Shown piece after piece: positions 1 through 12,685 of a DNA stretch of 64,000 bases. Every line of letters begins with the position of its first letter. The stretch's first letter is position 1. The DNA comes from Denticeps clupeoides (taxonomy: Eukaryota; Chordata; Actinopteri; Clupeiformes; Denticipitidae): NCBI RefSeq assembly GCF_900700375.1, contig NC_041708.1, positions 4,373,313-4,437,312 on the forward strand, given 5' to 3'. The position numbers and the translations under genes were made by a program. Under the pieces are notes generated by a model, which saw only the letters and a list, made by a program, of their open reading frames with translations, was not told the DNA's origin and made no database searches.

Positions 1-380
1 CGCATTTGAGATATTTACACTGCGGTGCAGAACGTCCCAGCGCGAGCGACTGTTCCGGCATGGGGTTGAGGAGTGAGTGATATTAATGGGGAAACGATTA
101 GTCACTTTCAGCCTTATCTGCGGTGAAAGGGAAGAGGGTGGCCACTAATGGGAGCTGAGTGCTCCTGCCTCATCACGCGTAACTTGACGCGGAGGGAGAA
201 GTTGATAAGACCTCGGAGGATGCGCATCGTGGCTATAATCCGCAGACCACAGCGTACCACAAATATGTTTAAGCTGACATTTAACCAATGCAGGAGCATC
301 AGATGAATTAGTATTCAAATCACTGGTCAGATAATGGTCCAAATGTATACCATGTATAATGTACGTAAAAAAAAAAAAGT
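1..380. other. left-edge intergenic, no gene seen
   Basis: No splice-bounded or homologous reading frame was recognised here. The open frames of about 60 codons on the minus strand have no family resemblance. The stretch lies just beyond the likely polyadenylation point of the c7orf50 homologue. Confidence 0.5.
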
Positions 381-386
381 TTTATT
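381..386 (-). terminator. poly(A) signal of c7orf50 homologue
   Basis: TTTATT on the plus strand reads AATAAA on the minus strand, about 70 nt past the c7orf50 stop codon at 455-457. The short 3' UTR this implies is reasonable, but no cleavage site can be proved from sequence. Confidence 0.5.
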
Positions 387-454
387 TGAGGAAGAATATA
401 CATATTTATAGAAATCCGTATTTGAGTGTGCATGTGCTTTTCCCATTTTGTGCA

Positions 455-3400
455 TCAGGACAGCAGCTGACAGATCTCTCTGGCCCTCTGTATCCTCCTC
501 TGTGTTTCAGGGTCATCTGGATCTGCCCCTTCCTCTTCTCTGACCAACGACTCGGCCTTCTGCACAGTGAGGTCCCGTGCCGCGCCCCGCAGGTCCTCCA
601 GGTACAACAGCAACACAGAGAAGATGTCGTCAGCTACCTGAAGAAACCATAGAGATAGAGAAATAAATAAACAGGAATAAACACTACAGCTTCACATCAA
701 ATCCCACCAACAGTACATGATATTACCTGATCTGGGTCATACATGTGTCTGAGAAGCCAGGTCTGTCGGGTTTTCTGGAACCTCCACTCGTCTCTATTCG
801 CATGCCAGCTTCATAGGTATGAAAGAGACACAAAGCATAAGAGCTTGGCCCAATAACCAATAACAGAGCATGAAAGGGAGTGATGGCTTGCAACATCTGA
901 AAAGTGTCTTGAAGGTTTTTCCCAGGACCTTCTAATTTTTTGAGATGCTCTAGTATCTGACCCACTCACTCATCATCAGTAATCACCTCAGGCTAATGAC
1001 CGTCACACAGTAATCTGTATACTGACAGAAAGTTGAGCGGCTGGTCAGCACATCCTGGAGCGGAGCACGCTCAAGAGTGTAAAGATGACAGTGGACTTCA
1101 GGAGACGCTCCCCCTCACCAGATCAGACAGACCAGTGTCTCCTGTGGAGATCTTCAAGATCCTGGAGCTCCCAGGACCTGAAGTGGGAGACCAAAATCTC
1201 CTCCATCCTTAAAAAGACCCAGCAGAGGATGTACATTCTGAGACAACCGAGGAAGTTCCGTCTTCCACAGGGGCTGCAGTCAACGAGTCCACCCTGTGCT
1301 ACACCATCACAGTCTGGTATGGAGTAGCCATTAACAGGAGAGCACTAGACTGCAATGGACTGAATAGATGAAAGAAAAGATCATCAGACTCCGATGACCT
1401 TTTGATGATCTGCCCTCCATCCAGGACCTGTTCCCCCAAGAGCCATGAAAAAATGAGGAAAGATCATCACAGATCCCTGACACCCTGGACACAGACGTTT
1501 TGATCTGTTGCCCTCTGGCAGACGATCTAGAAGCCTTCAGACCAGGACCAGCCGACACAGGAACAGTTTCTTTCCTCTCGCCTTCACCCTCCTAAAAAAC
1601 TGAACTGTCAAACTTTTACAATCTCAATTACCTACATCATTAAACATCGTAATTTCTGTATATGACGATCGCCTGGAATACAAATGCCTTGTATGTGTTC
1701 CAATAAACGTAATTCATTGTTTTAGGTTCTGTACATATTTTAGCCACCAGGGGCATCACACAGTAGATTTCAGCATTTGAACAGTAGAGGGGTTCCTTTA
1801 CATCAAAAGTTCACTGGTTAAACTCAGCACTCTGGACAGACACGGTAGGCCTTAAAATACTTGTGTGCGTTTTACCATCTCAGATACTGTAGGGCTTGCT
1901 GCGCTGCTGTAACCTTCTCGTGCTTCTTGGGACGGATGCCCTGCTCTTTCAGCCTTTTCTTCTCCTCCTTTTTCAAAATCTTCTTCATCTTCCTCTCCAG
2001 CACTCTCCTCTCCTCCGGGCTCAGGTCTTCCTCTCCCTCCACCTGTCGCCTCTGCTCAGGAGAGCCTGGCAAGCTCCCTTCATCCTGCCAAAAGTCGGGG
2101 AAAGCCAACATCAAAACAGCTCCAGGCCTGGTGTGTGTGTGTGTGTTTGTGTGTGTGTGTGAGTGAGTAGGCATGCATGAGAGTAAATGTGTGTGTGTCC
2201 AACGTAACGAAAGAGTCTTGCAGTTCCATGCATTTTCTAATGAATTTAAATGCTTTAACATTGTCACTCTGCTTAAAACCAGATGAAGAAATGACCACAA
2301 ATCACACACATGCTCAAAAAAGCACAATACAGAACAAGGAAATAGTTAAAAACAAAAAAACGACAGAAATGTATAAATACTGTTAATTGTCAGTTGATGA
2401 CAACTGAGCATGACAAACCATATTAGACCTCAACATTAAAGTTGTAACATTTTGAGAATAATCTCAGAATATACAATAATTCATTGTTGTAATTTATGAC
2501 TTTGGTCTCAAAATGTTATGACTATTATTAATTTTAAAATGACTTAGTCAAGCACTGAACCTGTTCATTTTATGTATACATTACTTCTCAAACTTTACAT
2601 AGTTGTCACTATAAAAACAAGATCAAGGAAATTTACACAAGCGCTCTCTCTCTCTCTCTCAGGCTGTTTTTATGCACTTCTGAGAACCGTGCCATAATAA
2701 TACAAGCATATAACATTATGTAACCAGGTATTAAATCTTTATGATGAAATCATTGCATTGGACAATAGAATATCAATTCCTGACAAAAAGACTCATAAAG
2801 TCTATAAATGGAACGCCTTGGGTTTTCAGGGCATATAGTTAAACATCCATGTGATGTTCCTTCCCCGTTTACATATTTATGCACACATTCACACAGCATC
2901 AACAGGGTGGTAGTAGCCTAGCGGGTAACACACCACAAAGTCCCACTTACTACCACTGTGTCCCTGAGCAAGACACCCGAGTGTCTCCAGGGGGGGGCTG
3001 TCCCTGTAACTACTGGGGACCCCGTCTGCCACAATTAGGGACAGACACACGACCAACAGCTTTGAGGGTGATGGTTGCCGTGGTGATGGTGGGTTTTTTG
3101 TGTGTTGCCTTCAGAGAACGCTTTCTCCGACTTGCACTTATGATGCGAGGTGTTGAGAACCCTGTGTCGCTGGGGTAACAACTCACAGTCGCAGGGTGGT
3201 AGTAGTCTAGTGGGTAACACATTCGTCTATGAACCAGAAGGCCCAGGTTCAAATCCCACTTACTACCACTGTCCCTGAGCAAGACACTTAACCCAGAGTG
3301 TCTCCAGGGGGGGACTGTCCCTGTAACTACTGATTGTAAGTCGCTCTGTATAAGGGCATCTGATAAATGCTGTAAATGTAAATGGCAGGAGTAGAGGCTC

Positions 3401-3981
3401 CATTTTACAGGGCACCTGGTGACGCTAGCAGTTTGCAGCAACTACTCCTGCCTGAACCCGCTGCTGTACAGCCGTGGCAAATGAAAATCCTCTCTCTCGT
3501 CTACTCTAGCAGTGGCGTAGTGGCATGCCACTTTAAAGCCAAGTATCCAGTCGACCAGGGCATATAGTTAAACTATTTTTTTACAGCTATTGTAAAACTA
3601 TTTTAATAATCAATTTTACTTCTCATCGCTGTAAGTAATGTGAAGATGTACAGGAAGTAGATTTACCCGCAGTAATAAATAAAGGTCTGTGTAGTAAATA
3701 AAAGCATTCTGGAGATCAGTAAATTGCATGGTCTAGGTTTTTGTGCTAATTTGTCTAAATGACAGTTGACAAAATGTGAATGTTGCACACCACCTCAATA
3801 ATCTCGGGATCCTTCTTCTTCTTCTTCTTTTTAGACTCTGGCTGCTCAGTTTTATTTAGGATCCTTGCAGGCTTCGCTCCAGAATCGAGAACTTGAACGT
3901 CCTATGGAGACACGAAACAAAGGCGCTTTAAACGTGCATTAATCCATAAAGTTATATACCTACCCCCCACCACCACCACCA

Positions 3982-4025
<44 letters not shown>

Positions 4026-4145
4026 CTCTATCTTCCTTTTCTTGCCTTTGCCATTCAGACTCTTTTCTTTTAATTTTGACGTTTTGCTTTTCTTGATGCT
4101 TAGCGCTTCATCGGGTTGAACGTGGCGTGCTTTGCTCTTTGGCAT
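455..4145 (-). CDS. c7orf50: C7orf50 homologue (WKF-domain protein)
   Basis: Five coding exons on the minus strand: 4145-4026, 3901-3794, 2084-1876, 808-727 and 637-455. All junctions are GT-AG and the total is 702 nt, or 233 aa (human about 194). The start is the ATG at 4145-4143, opening a Lys-rich N-terminus ([10 protein letters not shown]). Exon 2 encodes a run of seven lysines. Exon 3 has [20 protein letters not shown], nearly identical to the human charged helix. Exon 4 holds [12 protein letters not shown] and the MYD motif of the WKF (DUF2373) domain, and exon 5 ends LLYLEDL...REICQLLS. The human protein is poorly characterised and is reported to be nucleolar and RNA-associated; function here is inferred from family only. 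The gene is divergent from ccsmst1 (about 830 bp between start codons). Its introns hold a LINE tail, two SINE copies and a CA repeat next to the exon 1 donor. Confidence 0.9.
1085..1610 (+). mobile_element. LINE ORF2 tail fragment (L2/CR1-like)
   Basis: Sequence in intron 3 of the c7orf50 homologue. The first 80 codons ([10 protein letters not shown] ... [20 protein letters not shown]) match the post-palm region of fish L2/CR1/Rex-type reverse transcriptases. The following 280 bp resemble the usual DLPSIQDL / LLPSGRR / [14 protein letters not shown] tail, but spread over several frames. It is a decayed, 5'-truncated copy. The same region of a related element recurs at 48720-49510 on the other strand. 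Confidence 0.65.
2130..2162. repeat. (TG)n microsatellite
   Basis: An alternating TG run interrupted by one TT lies in intron 2 of the c7orf50 homologue, about 50 bp upstream, in the gene's sense, of the exon 3 acceptor at 2084/2085. Confidence 0.9.
2905..3016 (+). repeat. SINE family A, 5' part (tRNA-headed)
   Basis: Begins GGGTGGTAGTAGCCTAGCGG, which resembles a tRNA A box, and runs through TCCCACTTACTACCAC into the family body (CCCTGAGCAAGACAC, GTGTCTCCAGG). It breaks off before the family's 3' end. A full copy in the same orientation starts 180 bp downstream, so the two are arranged almost in tandem. Confidence 0.75.
3194..3384 (+). repeat. SINE family A, full copy
   Basis: The most complete copy in the window. 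The tRNA-like head has an A box (TAGTCTAGTGGGTAAC) and a B box (GGTTCAAATCC), and its 5' GTGGTAGTAG can pair with CTACTACCAC. The body carries GAGCAAGACACTTAACCC and TCTCCAGGGGGGGACTGTCC. The tail is GTAAGTCGCTCTGTATAAGG followed by TGATAAATGCTGTAAATG. Other copies lie near 5561, 26022, 28499, 37697, 46118 and 50774. Confidence 0.8.
3963..4022. repeat. CAC/CA microsatellite at exon 1 donor of c7orf50
   Basis: A (CAC)n run grades into about 24 CA units that end at 4022. On the gene's strand the intron therefore opens GTTTG and passes directly into (TG)n. The repeat touches the splice donor of exon 1 at 4026/4025. Confidence 0.95.
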
Positions 4146-4975
4146 GACGGCTCTGTCGCAGAGAAAACACGATCAGATCGCAAATCAGCTAAATGATACA
4201 ACACGTTCAAAAATCCTCAAAGCACATGAATTATACGTACGTACCTGCGACCTCAAAACTTTACTTTTAAAGTAATGTTTTTGTTTTTTTACAAAGAGCT
4301 TTCTAGAACGCCATAGTTACACTTCGATTGCTCAAAATGTGAAGCACATGCGGGAATCAGGAAACACGCAGTATCTCTGTCAGGAAGGATTTTTTCGGTG
4401 CACACGACGCTAGTCTCTGATTGGTGGATCCGCAAAGAGTTCTGGGATTTGTAGTTCAATTAAAAAAAATTTTTAATGCGACTCCTACTTGAGTGGAAAT
4501 GTCGAAAGCTGATAATGTACCCAATTAGACCTGATAATGTATTGCTGGTCAAGGAGAGAAATGTTCGCCACATGTTGAAGTTCACGTCGAACTGTTAAGC
4601 ACATTGCACAAATGATGAGGAAACAAACGTGGAATTTACGATTGGTATCAGAGCAACACACTTTCCATTCGAATACTCCGTTTTCCTCATATATATAAGG
4701 CACAAAAGACACGGTTTCCGGCGGAATAATTTATGCGCTGTACGCCGGTCTTGTCGCCGATTGGTTCATTTGATCGAAATGATTAAAATGTACGTTCATA
4801 AAACCAAAACATATACATCTTAACAAAAAAAAGAAACCTAGGCAGTAAATGTTTACGCGTTAAAAGTCTACAGTTTGATGTACTGGTGCATTGATGGATT
4901 AATGCACACGATGGAACGACTTGCAGGCTGTTCTTGTTCCCGTCGGACAGTTTTATTCGCCGCACGCGATGTTGC

Positions 4976-6115
4976 ATGACCGACGTGTGTGAGATGAGCG
5001 GTCAGGGCTTCAGCATGTCGGCTGCGGCGCCGCGACGCTTCATTTGCCGCTTGATCGTGTTGCCTTCGCGTCGGGCGATTTTGCGGAGCGGAAACCTGGC
5101 GCTCGGGTGGGTTTTTAATAATAACTGCGATATTGATTGATGCCGTTCCTTTTTAAGCACCGATGCTTATTTAAGGCGATAGAGTACTGTACTGACTTAA
5201 AAAAAAGAAATAACCAGAAGGTCATTTTAGAAATTAAATTATTAACTAATGGGAATGTTCTCGGGTGATTATAATGTGAGAGTATGTGTCGTGTCACCTT
5301 GGCGCAAAGTATTAAGTCATTACGTTTCAAATTCTTAACGTCAGTAGGTTATTAATGTCTTATCCAAGAAGACATTTTTACAAGTCTTGATTGGACTTGT
5401 CTGGTCAGATGGATCCAGTGTGAAGGGCTGTGTTGCTGCAGGACTGCTCATAAGTTGATAAATCCTTCATTTTGGCCTCCATGCGATGTAGTCCTGCGGT
5501 CATAACAGAGTAGAGTAAATTGCAGAGACCACAATCACTGGAGGATTACCAGCAGCGATTTACATTTACGGCATTCATCAGACGCCCTTATCCAAAGCGA
5601 TTTATGATCAGTAGTGACAGGGACAGTCTCCCCCTAGAGACACTCAGGGTTAAGTGTCTTGCTCAATGGTAGTAAGTGGGGTTGGAACCTGTGACTTTGT
5701 GGTCTTCTGGTTCATTGACTGCAGCAATTTTGTTGGAAAATTCACTGGTTTAGTAACACTAACACTTTCTTTCCTGCCTCCAAGGAACCTGAGCTCCACG
5801 CGAGCACTCTCGGTCACACACCGGATGGGTGCGAAGAAGCCGGTTGAGGACGAGGAAGTCGGGCAGCCCATCAAGTTCTCCACGAGTAAGGCGAGCCATC
5901 GGACATGGACTGTGGAGCGCTCCTTCGGGAGCACACATCAGCGGCCTTGGTGGAAGGTTCTGCCCATCACCGTCGCTGGGGTCGCCTTTTTGCTGTGGTG
6001 TGTGCTGCGGGAAGAAACTGAAGTCGACGAGACACTCGACAAGCCGCTCCACGAGCGTCTGCCGGGAATATTATCTGAAGAGGAGGAACAGCAGCTCAAA
6101 TCTAAACCTAGTTAA
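4976..6115 (+). CDS. ccsmst1: CCSMST1 family small mitochondrial membrane protein
   Basis: Two exons: 4976-5106 (donor GTGGGT) and 5785-6115 (acceptor CTCCAAG), phase 2, 462 nt, 153 aa. The first in-frame ATG is 4976; 4994 or the ATG of MSAAAPRRF are alternatives. The Arg-rich, acid-poor N-terminus (PRRFICRLIVLPSRRAILRS) looks like a mitochondrial presequence. Exon 2 carries the family signature IKFSTSKASHRTW ... HQRPWWKVLP, one hydrophobic segment (ITVAGVAFLLWCVL), then REETEVDETLDKPLHERLPG, which aligns with vertebrate CCSMST1. The family is mitochondrial and its molecular role is little studied. A reverse SINE A copy sits in the intron about 75 bp before exon 2. The gene is convergent with the H3.3 gene. 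Confidence 0.88.
5561..5709 (-). repeat. SINE family A copy, reverse
   Basis: Reverse-oriented copy in the ccsmst1 intron. CATTCATCAGACGCCCTTAT, GGGACAGTCTCCCCC and GGTTAAGTGTCTTGCTC are recognisable on the plus strand. The tRNA head is degraded around GGAACC, and the A-box end is lost. Downstream sequence runs into the polypyrimidine tract of exon 2. Confidence 0.75.
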
Positions 6116-6311
6116 AATATTCAAGAAACTGACTGGACTTAGTGACTCCTCTGAACTGCTACTGAGATGATGTAATGTATGCTTATTTTGATGTTGATTG
6201 CATTGTGGATCAGGCCTAGTTCTTAGATGGAAAGACCCCAGTGAATGCCAGGACTACTCTGGAGCCCCAGCAGGTACTTTAATGATCACCTGGTCCTGTG
6301 ATGTGGTGATC

Positions 6312-6317
6312 AATAAA
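6312..6317 (+). terminator. poly(A) signal of ccsmst1
   Basis: AATAAA in TCAATAAATG, about 200 nt after the ccsmst1 stop codon. About 250 bp separate it from the opposing H3.3 poly(A) signal at 6565, so the two genes end tail-to-tail. Confidence 0.65.
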
Positions 6318-6564
6318 TGTTTAAAATGAAATTTTAAACAGTGGGTCTTCTGGAACAGGATTAATTCCAAAATGTTTGTGTACTCAACTTCAATGTTCAT
6401 AACGTTATAGAGCTGCTGCACTATAAATATGAATTTTTTTTTTTTTGGTGGTGAACATTCATGCATTGGTCTAATGTTCAATTCTTACACTGTAATAGTT
6501 ACAGTAAATTAGTATTATGTGAAGTGTGCTACATGACAGAACGAAAACTTGAGGTAGTGGACAG

Positions 6565-6570
6565 TTTATT
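6565..6570 (-). terminator. poly(A) signal of H3.3 gene
   Basis: TTTATT on the plus strand (AATAAA on minus), about 370 nt beyond the H3.3 stop codon at 6936. A polyadenylated end fits a replacement histone, since replication-dependent H3 genes use a histone stem-loop instead; none was seen after the stop. Confidence 0.6.
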
Positions 6571-6935
6571 TACAACCAAATGGCCACAATGGATTGAGGA
6601 GGAAAAATAAAATAAAAAGAAACTGTAAAGACATCCTACTTAAATCACAAATCATGCAGACTAAAGTATGATGGCAGAGGTATACCAAAGTCTAAAATAG
6701 AAAGTGTAAAATCCTGAGAGGAACTTTAGGAATGTACTGCACAATGCTGCCTACTTTAGCACTGAGACCCACAAAGCTTCCCCTCCCCTAACCACACTAC
6801 CAAACATTACAAAAAATTAAACACAAAAACTACAACACAAGCATATCTTCTGTAGTTCAGATTTAAAGACCACCCCACCTTCCCCAAAAAACCCACCCCT
6901 CCCACCAGAGAAAAAGCTTGAATATGGTGGAGCGT

Positions 6936-7557
<622 letters not shown>

Positions 7558-8300
7558 GGCTCTCTCGCAAATACGCTGCTGCTCCTCTCAAACTGGCGGG
7601 AAAAAGGAGGGAGGGGTCTCGGTAAACAACGCAGGAACACTGAATCATTTTGCCGAACGCAGCTCGGTGAAGGCGGGTAAGAACCGAGGGACACGTTCGC
7701 CACCCTCCTCACGCTGTCGCCGTGTACCCAATGAACCCGGTGTTGCCAGATCACAGCACATGAAGAAAACCCACCAATATGAAACAAATAATTGATAAAT
7801 GCTAACTTTCAACAGTCCCTCAACTTCACCCTGAAATGTCTTAACATGTGGGCCGAAGCGATCAACCACTGCAAGCAAGGAACTTTGTGCCGCGTAGAAA
7901 CCACAGACCTGGCAACACCGCTGTCTGTGGAGTGAGGGGGAAGGGGGCTGCGGAGTCGTGTTGCCAGGCAAACCCCCACGGTCACTAACGGCAATCCGGG
8001 TCCTTTCAGTCATCCGAACCCATTGGCTCAGACCGCCGTAGCCGACCAGGGCTGCGTTATTAAACTTACAGGTAAACGTCTGAAATAAAATATATAAAAC
8101 AGGGTCGGTTGCAAAAATAAATAAAAAGCTTAATATTTACACGCGTGTTCATGAGGCAACATACTATGAAAAGTTACCACCGACTACTTTACACCCTTCT
8201 TCGTTTCGGAAAAAAAAAAAAAAAAAGCTATTTAGACAAATCAGACATGACCGAATGTGTTAAAATTCTTCATTCCCACCGACACACGATAGGGGGCGCG

Positions 8301-8302
<2 letters not shown>

Positions 8303-8340
<38 letters not shown>
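8303..8340. repeat. poly(A) run
   Basis: An uninterrupted run of about 38 A residues in the 5' intron of the H3.3 gene. It may be the relic tail of a retroposed element, but nothing recognisable lies upstream, and a further A run at 8210-8226 shows the area is simply A-rich. Confidence 0.85.
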
Positions 8341-8342
<2 letters not shown>

Positions 8343-9161
8343 ACGCGACCAAGCATTCGCATAAATTTCACAAAAACCACAAATAATCACGCTCCGAAAT
8401 TAGCTACCGGCTATACTAATACGCTATATGAACAAAACATTTGAAAATTCAGCACTGGAAGACATGAGAAAGAAAAAATTTGCTCAAACGATGAGCAGCA
8501 AGAGCAAAGCCTCCACTCAGACGCAGCAGAGCGGCTTGCGCGACTCCGGCTGCGGCGACCAGCGTAATTAACTGGCCACACGGACCACCAACTTTGTCGC
8601 TCCAACTCGAGCCTGACAAACTCCGCTCCAATCGCACGCAGGACGGACAAGGCGGGAGAGCGCCGGCGCACGACGCGAAACGGGCTCTCCACAAGCGGCC
8701 GGGACTTCACACGCAGTCGTGTATTCGGCCTCCATTACACGGCAGGCGGCGAACACGTTTGGGCTGCAGTCGCGGGGTGATTTTTCTGTAACATGGCGCC
8801 CGCACAACAACAAGCCCGCTTCTTTGTCTGATGCGAGGATATGAAAATAAAAAATAAAAAACGACAAAACGAGAGATGAAAAAAATCAAAACAAACGACA
8901 CGGACGTTTACGTGTCGACCACAGTAATATTAAGCCGGCTCTCATTCATCAAAACACGCAAAAACGCTGTAAAATATTATTACATTTAGGCTAGCTAGCC
9001 TAGCACATTAAGCTAAACAGGCTAATGACGGTTAACGTCGAAAAAAAACCATCTCGTGGCAACCAAGTAAATAACGAAAAACTACGTTTAAAACACAAAC
9101 ATCCGGAATATTAGTTAGACCCGACAGTTTTCCCAAAACAGCGAGCCGACGAGCCACTTAC

Positions 9162-9345
9162 GGAAAAACTGGAGTACGTTGCTCTCGTCGAGCCAAAACA
9201 CTGTCTGCCGTTCGTAAAGTTGACGACGACACCCTTTTTATATGGATCAAGACGTCATGCCACGCAAGCTCCGCCCATATCGCCTTTCATTGCCTCGGGC
9301 CCCACCCATGTTCACTCTCATTGGCTGGAGCGCTGACGTCACTGG
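9162..9345 (-). promoter_or_regulatory. H3.3 promoter and non-coding first exon
   Basis: On the minus strand a TATA box (CATATAAAAAG, 9243-9234) lies about 25-30 bp upstream of a predicted start near 9208. A short 5' UTR exon follows and ends at 9162 with donor GTAAGT (9161-9156). Upstream are a TGACGTC half-palindrome (9251-9257), a perfect TGACGTCA cyclic-AMP response element (9334-9341) and a CCAAT box (9324-9320). Published mammalian H3.3B promoters use CRE/TRE elements; the correspondence here is inference. Confidence 0.7.
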
Positions 9346-10093
9346 TGTGATCGACAGGCCGCGACTGGACAAAGCTGGTGTTGTTATTATGGTTTATTGC
9401 ACGTTTCATGGGAGCCGAGACGGGAACTCGAGTTTATTTTTAAAGGTGCCATTCTTCTCGACGTGTTTTTTTAAAGACATACACCGATGAAAACTGCTTT
9501 TGATAATGTAAAACAGAAAATGTTTTTAAACGTGTTTTTTCACGACGCAATTCATCTATCTTATTCAAACGGGGATTGTACAAGTGTGACGTAATCCTTG
9601 AGCCTTGAATATATATATATATTTTTTTTACGTCAAATTCATTCCCATGGCCACATGGCATGTGGTGTAGTATGGGGTCATCAAGGGTAGCAAATCTTAC
9701 TTTTAAAATTTGTATGGTCTTTTTCACAATTAATACAGCTTGTTATTCCTCATAACTGGCATGCGCAAATCGACAAGACGCTCATTTTCTGGGAACCACT
9801 GCACCGCATTCCTTTTTAATCACTTCGCAAAGAGCAGAATTGCATCTTTAAATGACAGTGTGCGTACATTACTAAGAGACGAAATTAGAGACGAAAGGAA
9901 TTATATTTCCGTGCTTGTTGTTGGCGCTGTTTCGCAGTTCGACTGGCGGAACCATCTGTGCTCAGCGATGTTACTCGGCCGGACTTTTTAAAACTGTACA
10001 CCTCCTGCAGGCGTGTTGATACAGTCTGGACCGTGACTTTATTTGAAGGCGCGTTGGTTGGTGTTGGTTATCGTGGTTTAGTAGACATCGAGA

Positions 10094-11789
<1,696 letters not shown>

Positions 11790-11943
11790 CTGCATCCAAA
11801 AACTGAAACAATATGTAGAATGATATAAGCTGTGTATATAATTGGAATTTCTTACTATTTTTAATTGTCTTTTTTTTTTCTTGTTAAAAAGACACAACTT
11901 GTACTTAGTCTATAGTAGTCTATATACTGACTCCCTTGGGTGA

Positions 11944-11949
11944 AATAAA
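11944..11949 (+). terminator. poly(A) signal of c8orf33 homologue
   Basis: AATAAA in GTGAAATAAAGAAC, 155 nt after the stop codon at 11787-11789. Confidence 0.7.
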
Positions 11950-12231
11950 GAACAAGTTAAGCTGCCCCCTACACCCTTTCTGTGTCACCCGGTTTCTATG
12001 GTAACAGCGTTGCGCAATGGGCTGCAATCGCATGTCCTCGCAATTAGTTAATGCGGATATTTTTAGAGCGCCGCTCTGCACGCGTGACCTTCAAGCACCC
12101 CGTAATTATTCTAACTTGTAGATTAAAAATACGACACATTAACGCAAACAAGTTTTGCCACTTGTTGCTCGCAGTTTGTATTTTATTTTAATCGCGGGCC
12201 CGCCTTTCCGAGGCAATTTAAAGCGACGGCT

Positions 12232-12449
12232 TTAAGAGCAAAGGCTCATGGGAAACGTAGTTCCTCGGCCACGGCCACGACAGGACGAGCCGTAGATCGC
12301 GTGGACTCGGGGACTACAACTACCAGATGTTTGCGCTGGAGATTTTTTTTCCCCAAAACTGAGGTGCAGTAACTTTGCGCACCGCCGCTTCAAATAATTA
12401 AGATAGCGGAGACTCGGTGAGCTGGAACGCCTCTCAAATACACCCACGG
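12232..12449 (+). promoter_or_regulatory. anks3 5' UTR exon and promoter region
   Basis: A GC-rich leader ends in a good donor (CACGG|GTAAGTC, exon end 12449). It pairs with the acceptor TCCCGTGCAG ending at 12661, just ahead of the anks3 ATG at 12686. The exon's 5' boundary is not visible. The sequence has no TATA box and CpG-rich stretches, as expected of a housekeeping promoter. Confidence 0.5.
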
Positions 12450-12685
12450 GTAAGTCAGCGAACTTTTTCTAAAAATGTTTTATATATAATATATGTATGT
12501 GTAGTGGCCGCGTTATGAACATCTGTATTCTTTTCGCGATTTGGCACGGTTTTGGAGATATCATCCGTTTCACAACATCAGTCGAAGTTGAACCGACCTC
12601 TCGGTCGTGTGTCCACGCTTTGTTTCCACGCGTGTGACTGTTTGCTGGGTGTCCCGTGCAGGAACAGCCGCTTGCTCCGGTCGGC

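Noticed and set aside
2080-2327. Minus-strand frame extending c7orf50 exon 3 upstream through THTHT repeats
   Set aside because: The extension is a CA microsatellite; the acceptor GGCAG at 2085 gives a frame consistent with the flanking exons and the human protein.
3200-3260. tRNA gene candidate with A and B boxes
   Set aside because: The same head and body recur many times in the window, so it is the head of SINE family A rather than a functional tRNA gene. The same applies to family B at 21338-21583.
4934-4975. Extended N-terminus of ccsmst1 from 4934
   Set aside because: The codon at 4934 is TTG, not ATG; the first real ATG in frame is 4976.
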